Source: Luteibacter sp. 9135 (GTDB lineage Bacteria; Pseudomonadota; Gammaproteobacteria; Xanthomonadales; Rhodanobacteraceae). From it: a DNA stretch of 64,000 nucleotides. A program made the position numbers and the translations under genes. Of the stretch, positions 53,021-62,000 are shown one piece after another. The notes under the pieces are model-generated. The model was not told the DNA's origin, did no database searches, and saw only the letters and a list, made by a program, of their open reading frames with translations. The DNA lies in assembly GCF_000745005.1 (NCBI RefSeq), contig NZ_JQNB01000001.1, positions 3,093,501-3,157,500 of the forward strand, read 5' to 3'. Each line of letters opens with the position of its first letter. Within the stretch, counting starts at the first letter, position 1.

Positions 53021-56000
53021 ATGGGCACTTTCATGAACGTGGATATCGCCATCATCGGCATGGCCTGCCGCTTTCCGGGCGCCGCCGATTACGCCGCTTT
53101 CTGGGACAACCTGCGCCAGGGCGTGTCCAGCGTCGGCGAGGTGCCCGCGGTACGCTGGGATCGCGAGGCCTTCTACGCCGCCGACGGGCGCGAGCCGAAC
53201 CGCTCGGTCAGCAAGTGGGGCGGTTTCATCGACGGCGTTGAGTATTTCGATGCCGATTTCTTCGGCATCTCCGCGCGCGAGGCGGCGGTCATGGACCCCC
53301 AGCAGCGCGTGATGCTGGAGCAAGCGTGGAACTGCCTGGAAGACGCTGGCTACGATCCCGCCGTGTTCAGTGGCACGCGTACCGGCGTCTACGTCGGCGT
53401 CTTCACCTTCGACTACCGCGATCACCTGAGCCGCGCGCTGGAGACGATCGAGGGCCATCTCGCCACGGGGACGCACACCGCGCTGATCCCCAACCGCATC
53501 TCGTATTTCCTCAACCTGCATGGCCCCAGCCTGCCCATCGACACGGCCTGTTCCAGTTCCCTGGTGGCCCTGCACAAGGCCGCGCACGCGATCCGCCGGG
53601 GCGAGTGCGAGCAGGCGCTGGTCGGCGGCGTCAGCGTGCTGTGCAGCCCCACGCATTTCATCTCGTTCTCCAAGACGGGCATGCTCTCGCCGGACGGAAG
53701 CTGCAAGAGTTTCGACGAGCGGGCCAACGGCTACGTGCGTGGCGAGGGCGCGGCCATGGTGCTGCTCAAGCCGCTGGACCGTGCCCTGCGCGACAACGAT
53801 CGCATCGTAGGCGTGCTGCGCGGCACGGCGATGAACCACGGCGGCCACGCCCGCACCGTGACCTATCCCGGCTCGCTGGCCCAGTCGCACGTGATCGGCG
53901 ACGCCCTGCGTGAGGCGGATATCGACGTGGCCAGCATCGGCTATGTCGAGGCCCACGGCACCGGCACGCCCAAGGGCGATCCGATCGAGATCGAGGGGCT
54001 GAAGCTGGCCTTCTCGCGCGTGGCCGCGGATCGCGGTGAAGCGCCGGGCGAGGGCACCTGCGGGATCGGCAGCGTCAAGACCAACATCGGCCACCTGGAA
54101 TCGGTGGCGGGACTGGCGGGGCTCATCAAGACCCTGCTGTGCATGAAGCACCAGGCGTTCCCGCCGCTGGTCCATTACCAGCGGCTCAACCCGCGCATCG
54201 ACCTGTCCGGCAGTCCGTTCTTCATCGTCGACCAGGCGCGGCCATGGCCGGTGCCGACCGATGCCGACGGACAGGCGATACCACGTCGCGCCGGCATCAG
54301 TTCGTTCGGTTTCGGCGGCGTCAACGCGCACGTCGTCGTCGAGGAACATGTGGACACGGCACCCGCGCCGGTGACCGACACCCGTCCGGCACTGATCGTG
54401 CTGTCGGCACGCACGGCACCCGCGCTGCGCAAGCGCGTCCGGCAACTGGTCGATGCGCTGACCGCGCACGAATCGCGCGACGCCGACCTGCATGACCTGG
54501 CCTACACGCTGCAACTCGGCCGGCACGCCATGGCGATGCGTCTGGCGACGGTGGTCGATTCGGTGGCGACGCTGACCTCGCGACTGGAAGCATGGCTGGC
54601 TTCGTCCGCGGAACGCGACGATGTGCTCACGGGCGAGGTGCCGGTGGATGTCGCCACCACGGGCGACGAAACGTCCGGCAGCGAAACCCTGGCCGGGCAC
54701 CTCGCCGGGGGTGACCTGGCTGCGGTGGCGTCAGCCTGGGTGCACGGCGCCACGGTCGACTGGATGCCGTTGTACGCTTCGGGTCCGCGACGCCGCCTGG
54801 CCTTGCCCACGTATCCCTTTGCCCGGGAGCGGCATTGGGTGGATGCGAAGCCCACCGCCACGCACTCGATGCAGGCGGCGATCCATCCACTGGTCCAGCG
54901 CAACACCTCCAACGCAGCGGGCTTGCGATACACCAGCCAGTTCACCGGACGGGAATTCTTCCTCGACGATCACCGTGTGCGCGGCGAGCGGACCCTGCCC
55001 GCGGCGGCCCAGCTGGAGATGCTGCGCTGCGCCGCCGACCTCGCCAGTGCGTCATCCATCCGGTATCGCATCGAGGACGTGGTGTGGCTTCGCCCCTTCA
55101 CCGTCGGCGATGCGCCGAAGGAGCTGCATGTCGCGCTGTTTCCCGAAGCCCGCGGTGGTTTCAGCTTCGAGATCTACGACGACGGCGCCACCGGCGACGG
55201 CACCGTCTACACGCAGGGCCTGCTCGCCGTCGCCGTACCCGACGCTGCGGACGGCAGCGTTAGCCACGACATCGAAGCGATTCGCCAGGCGTGCACGCGC
55301 TCGCAGCGATCTGCCGCGGCGTGCCACGCGCTGTTCGACCGGGTGGGATTGCACTACGGGCCGGCCCACCGCAGCCTGGAGGAACTGCTCATCGGCGATG
55401 GCGTGGCACTGGCACGGATCGTCCTGCCGGCGACGGTGACGTCGGGACGCGAGGCCTATGTCGTGCATCCCGCCGTGCTCGACGCGGCGTTGCAGGCCGT
55501 CATCGCGGTGCAGGCGAATGACGCGGGCACATGGGACGGCGGGGCGCTGTCGCTGCCGTTCGCGCTGGCCTCGCTCGACGTGCGCGGCACGTGCAACGGC
55601 GACGGCTGGGCTGTGATTCGCCACCGCGCCGGTCGTGGTTCGGCTGCCTCCGCGGTGCAGGCGTTCGACGTGGACCTGTGCGATGCGCAAGGCACGGTGC
55701 TGGCACGGCTGGATGGCTTCTCCACGCGTACTGTCCCGGTGGCGATTGCGCCCGCTTCGACGCGCACGGCACTGTTCATGCCGACCTGGACGGAGCCGTC
55801 CTCGGTGTCCACCGAGCCGGCCACCTACGCACATCACACCGTCCTGGTGTGCGCGGATGTGGCGTTGCCGGAACAGGTTTCGACCGACCTGCAGGCACGC
55901 CTGCCCGAGGCGCGGATCGTTGCGATCGACGACGACGCGGCGCTCGCGTCACGCTACGAAAGCGCGGCGGTGTCGTTGCTGGAACAGCTCCAGGGCGCCG

Positions 56001-59000
56001 CCGCGCGGCCGGGACGGCACCTGGTCCAGCTGGTCGTCGCCGACCACGGCGCCGGGCAGCTCATGGCCGGCCTGGGCGGCATGCTGCGCACGGCGATGCG
56101 GGAAAACCCGCGGATCGTCGGCCAGGTAATCCGGCTCGGCTCGGCGGCGGACATCGTCCAGGCGATCGTCGAACATCGCGACGCGCCGGCCGGTGACAGT
56201 CGCTACCGCGGTGGCATCCGGCAGGTGGCCGGGTGGTCCGAGGTGGCGACGCAGCCTGACGTCGCCTCGCCGTGGAAGGCGGGTGGCGTATATCTCATCA
56301 CCGGTGGCGCCGGCGGCCTGGGCGCGATTCTGGCGCGTGATATCGCCCGTGACGCCAGCGGAGCCACGCTGGTACTTACCGGACGCTCGCCTGTCGGCGC
56401 GACGGTGCAGGCGTTGCTCGCGGAACTCGAGTCGCTGGGCGCGAAGCCCCTGTACCGCCCGCTCGATGTGGCCGATGCGGACGCCGTGTCGCACCTCGTG
56501 CGCGAGGTGGCTGCGACGCATGGCCTGCACGGCATCGTGCACGCCGCCGGGGTCTTGCGCGACGGCCTGCTGCCGCGCAAGACGCGCGACGACCTGCACG
56601 ACGTGCTGAGGGCGAAGGTGGCCGGCACGCTGCACCTGGACGAGGCCAGCCGCGACCTTCCGCTGGACTGCTTCATCTGCTTCGCCTCCACCTCGGGTGC
56701 CTTCGGCAACGTGGGCCAGGCCGATTACGCCGCCGCGAACGCCTTCATGGACGCCTTCGCGATCCAGCGCGCCACGCAGGTGGTGGAGGGACATCGCTAC
56801 GGTCGCACGCTGTCGGTGGACTGGCCGCTGTGGGAGGAAGGTGGCATGCGCGTGGATGACGCCACGCGCGAGGCGATGACCGCGCAGACGGGACTGGTGC
56901 CGTTGGTCACCGCCAGCGGCCTCGCCGCGCTCCGGCAGGCGATGGCGACGGCGCTGCCGCAGGTGGTGGTGGCCGAAGGCGCGATCGATCGCTTCGTGGC
57001 GAGCTGGTCGGGCGCGCCGGCACCGGCGGTCGCATCAATGTCGTCGCCGGTCACGTCGTCGTCGCCTGCCGGCAGCGCGGTCGCCGATACCGGTGAGGCC
57101 ACGGACGCCCTGCGCGACAAGGCCGAGCGTTACCTGGTCCGCCTGCTGTCGAGCACGCTGAAGCGTCCCGCCCAGAGCATCGATCCACGGGTGCGCATGG
57201 AGGCGTACGGCATCGATTCCATCCTCGTGATGGAACTGACCCGCGCGTTGGAGCCGGTGTTCGGGCCGTTGTCGAAGACGCTGTTGTTCGAGTACCAGAC
57301 CCTGGCCGAGCTGGCCGGCTATTTCCTGGGCGAGCACCGCGCCGCGCTGGTCGAGGCGCTGGGTGCGTCGGGTAACGTGACGGCCGCTGCCACTGTTGCT
57401 GCTTCGGCGTCAGCCCCAGCCGTAACGAGGACCTCGGTTGCAGAGCCGACGTCGGGGGCGCCGAACGGTCCGGCGCAGAGCGCGGCGCACGACGAGTCGT
57501 TCGCGCCGCCGATGCCCCGCCGGCCCCGCTTCGGCAGCGAGCCGCCGCGCACGCTGCCCGCGGTGGACGCCCAGGCCGCGACGGAGATCGCCATCGTCGG
57601 CGTCGCCGGGCGCTATCCGCAGGCGGCGGACCTGGCCGCTTTCTGGGCCAACCTCAGCCAGGGCCGGGACAGCATCACCGAGATTCCGGCCGAGCGTTGG
57701 GACTATCGCCTCTACTACGACCCGGACCGCAACGCGGTCGGCAAGACCTACGGCAAGTGGGGCGGCTTCATCGACGGCATCGACCGTTTCGACCCGCTGT
57801 TCTTCAACATCGCCCCGCGCGAGGCGGAGATGATGGACCCTCAGGAACGGCTGTTCCTGGAATGCGTGCATGCCACGCTGGAAGACGCCGGCTATACGCG
57901 CGAGAGCGTGTCCAGTGACGGCAACGTCGGCGTCTTCGCCGGTGTGATGTACGAGGAATACCAGCTCTACGGTGCGCAGGCGCAGGCGCGCGGCCACAAC
58001 CTCGCCGTGTTCAACAGCCCGGCGTCGATCGCCAACCGGATCTCCTATTTCTGCGATTTCCACGGTCCCAGCATGGCGCTGGACACCATGTGCTCGTCGT
58101 CGCTGACGGCCATCCATCTGGCCTGCCAGGCGATCCAGCGCGGCGATTGCGCGGTGGCGATCGCCGGCGGCGTCAACGTCTCCGTGCATCCCAACAAGTA
58201 CCTCATGCTGGCCCAGGGCCGCTTCATCTCGGGCAAGGGCCGCTGCGAGAGCTTCGGCGAGGGCGGCGAAGGCTACGTGCCGGGCGAGGGCGTCGGTGCG
58301 GTGCTGCTGAAGCCCCTGGATCGCGCCATCGCCGATGGCGACCATATCCACGGCGTGATCCGCGCCACCGCGGTCAACCACGGCGGCAAGAACAACGGCT
58401 ACACCGTGCCCAATCCCAACGCCCAGGCGAAGGTGATCGAGCGTGCGTTGCGTGCCGGCGGCGTCGATGCCCGCGCGATCAGCTACATCGAGGCGCACGG
58501 CACGGGCACCAGCCTGGGCGATCCCATCGAGATCGCCGGCCTGTCCAGGGCGTTCCGCGAGTGGACGCCGGATACCGGCTTCTGTGCGATCGGTTCGGCC
58601 AAATCCAACATCGGCCATTGCGAAAGCGCCGCGGGTATCGCCGGCGTCACCAAGGTACTGCTGCAGTTGAAGCACCGGCAGCTGGCGCCGAGCCTGCATT
58701 CGGCCGTGCTGAATCCGAACATCGACTTCGCGCGCACGCCCTTCGTCGTGCAGCAGGAACTCGCCGACTGGTCGCGTCCCGTGCTGGACGGGCACGAGCG
58801 TCCGCGGCTGGCCGGCGTCTCGTCGTTCGGTGCCGGCGGCGCCAACGCGCACGTGGTGATCGAGGAATACGTGGCATCACCGTCACCGGTGCCTGCGGAA
58901 CCGACCGGCCCGGCGCTGGTGCTGCTGTCTGCGCGGCAGGAAGACCGGCTGGCCGACCAGGTGCGGCGCCTGCTGGCGGCCATCGACGACCAGCCGGACA

Positions 59001-62000
59001 TGCGCCTGCACGAGCTGGCCTACACGCTGCAGGCAGGCCGCGAGGCCATGGACGAGCGCCTGGGTATCGTGGCGACCTCGCTGGCGGACCTGCGTGCGAA
59101 GCTGGCGGCCTGCGTCGCCGGCGACATGGCGGTGGAGGATGTGTATCGCGGCCAGGTCAAGCCGAACAGGGACGCGCTGGCCCCACTGGCCGGCGACGAC
59201 GACATGGCCACGCTGGCCGACGCGTGGATGGCGCGCGGCAAGTTCGGCAAGCTGCTGGACCTGTGGGTCAAGGGCGTGTCGTTCGACTGGCGACGCCTGT
59301 ATGCGGAGCGGACGCCGCGACGCATCAGCCTGCCGACCTATCCCTTCGCCGGCGAACGCTACTGGATTCCGGTCGATACCGCCGCGCCCGCCGCTGCTGC
59401 CGTGGAAGCGCCGGTGCTGCATCCGCTGGTGCACCGGAACACCTCCGACATCGGCGGACTGCGCTTCAGCGCACGCTTCACCGGTGCCGAATCCTTCTTT
59501 ACCGATCACGTGATCCGCGGCGCACGCATGCTCCCCGGCGTGGCGCACTTGGAAATGGTACGTGCCGCGCTCCACGAGGCGGTCGACGACGGTCGCACCT
59601 GGGCCGTGCACAACATGGCGTGGCTGCGCCCGGTCGTCGACGATGGCGCCGGCGTGTCGCTGCACGTCGCCCTGCATCCGCAGACGGACGCCGCGATCGG
59701 CTTCACCATCTACGCGGACGGTGACAACGGTGATGCCCTGGTGCATAGCCAGGGCACGCTGGTCGCCGATCACGACGATACAGATCCGGGTGTTTCGCAC
59801 GATCTTTCCGCCTGGCGCGCGACATGCACGCTCGGCCACAGCGACGCGGCGGCCTGCTATGCGCGGCTGGAGCGGATGGGCCTGCATTACGGGCCGGCGT
59901 TCCAGGGCGTGCGCGAGTGGTTCGTCGGCGAGGGACGTGTCCTTGCGCGGGTGGCCTTGCCGCCGTCGGCGACAATGGACGGCTACGGCCTGCCGCCGAG
60001 CCTGCTCGACGCGGCGCTGCAGGCAACCCTGGCGCTGCCGTCCACGTCGGCCGGCGACGCCACGACGCCGATGATTCCGTTCGCCCTGGGCGGCCTGCGG
60101 TTCCTGCGTGCGTGCAAGCCGGATATGTGGGCGCTGGTGCGGTACAGCGAAGGCAGTGCGCCGGGTGATGCCGTGCCGCGGCTGGACATCGACCTCTGCG
60201 ACACGGAGGGCGCGGTCTGCGTGCGACTGACCGGCCTCGGCCTGCGGGCGATGTCCGCCCCGGCTGCGGCGGATGCGGCGGCCACAGCCCACGCGGCCCA
60301 TCGGGCCCATCCAGCCACTATGGTCGCTACGGCATCTGACGCCTCGGAAGCTACTGAGGCCGGCCTTCTCCTCTTGCAGCCGTCGTGGACGGCGGCTGCC
60401 GCGACCGCGGGCAACCGCGCGTTCGACGGTCATCTCGTCATGCTTTGCGGTGTGGACGCGCATGGCGTGCGGCAGGCGTGGCCCGACGCGACGCTGGTGG
60501 TATTGGAAAACACCGGCAACCTGGCGGAACGCTACGAAGCCGCGGCGACGCTGCTGCTGGACCAGTTGCAGGCGTTGAACGGCCGCGGCGGCATGCAGCG
60601 GCTGCAATTGGTGGTGCCGGGCGACGGCGAAGGCCGGACCCTGGCGGGATTGGCCGGCATGGTGCGTACGGCGCAGCGGGAAAACCCGCGTGTGCAGGGC
60701 CAGGTGATCGAGATAACGGCCGGGCAGGACGTGGTCGGGGCGCTCGGGGAGAACCTCGGCGACACCGCGACGCACGTGCGTTACGTCGGCGGCGTGCGTG
60801 AAACGCTGGGCTGGCAGGAGTACACGCCCGTGGTGGAGGCCGCGGTGCCGTGGCGGGATCGCGGCGCTTACCTCATCACCGGCGGCGCCGGTGGCCTGGG
60901 CCTGATCGTGGCGCGCGAGATCGCCAGCCACGCGCGCAATCCGGTGCTGGTGCTGACCGGTCGCTCGGCGCCGGACGAGCGCATCCACGCATGCGTGCGC
61001 GAACTGGAAACCCTCGGCGCGGTGGTCCGCTACCACGCGGTGGATGTCGGTGACGCGGCGGCGGTGTCGCACCTGGTGGCCAGCATCCCCGAGGAGTTCG
61101 AGCGCCTGGACGGCATCATCCACAGCGCCGGCGTGGTGCGTGACGCCTTCCTGGCCAGGAAGACACCGGCGCAACTGCGCGAGGTGCTTGCCGCGAAACT
61201 GCACGGCACGTTGAACCTCGACCATGCCAGCCGCGACATGGACCTGGACTGCTTCATCTGCTTCGCGTCCATCGCCGGTGTGCTCGGCAATGTGGGGCAG
61301 GCCGACTACGCCTGTGCGAACGCCTTCATGGACGCCTTCGCCCACGAGCGCAACCGTCGCGTCGCCAGGGGCGAGCGCCGGGGACACACCGTGTCGATCG
61401 ACTGGCCGCTATGGGACGAGGGCGGCATGCAGGCGGACGCGGCCACCCGCGCGATGCTGGCCCGCCAGTGGGGCATGCAGCCGATGGCCAGCGCTACCGG
61501 CGTGCAGGCCTTGCGCCAGGCGCTGGCGAGCGGGCTGGGCCAGGTGCTGGCGATCGAGGGCGACCTGGGCCGCATGCGCGGCGTGCTGATGGACGTGGCG
61601 CCCGTTGCCTCCGCTGTCGTATCCGGCGAAGCGTCCGGCCGTCCTGTGCCCGATCTGCGCCGCGACGTGAAGCGGGCGCTGATGGAGGTGGTGTCGGCGC
61701 TCATCAAGGTGAGGCCGGGCGACCTGGACGGCGACACCGCGCTGAGCGAATACGGCTTCGATTCGATCTCGCTGACCGAGTTCGGCAACGTGCTGAACCA
61801 GCGCTACGGGCTGGACCTCACGCCGACGATCTTCTTCGAGTTTCCCACGCTGGATGGCCTGGCCGGTTATCTGGCTCGCGAGCATGCGGCGTTGCTTGCG
61901 CCGGTCTTCGCGCCCAGGCCTGCATCGTCGCCCACCACTCCCGGCATGGCCGCCATGGTCACGACGGCGGCGGCCGGCACTGGGATCGCAACCGCATCCG

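Noticed and set aside
58883..61387. Long minus-strand frame of 834 codons, and similar ones at 49890-53012 and 61409-63697
   Set aside because: They mirror intact polyketide synthase domains with catalytic residues on the plus strand; the minus-strand translations are His/Arg/Gly-rich without any domain.
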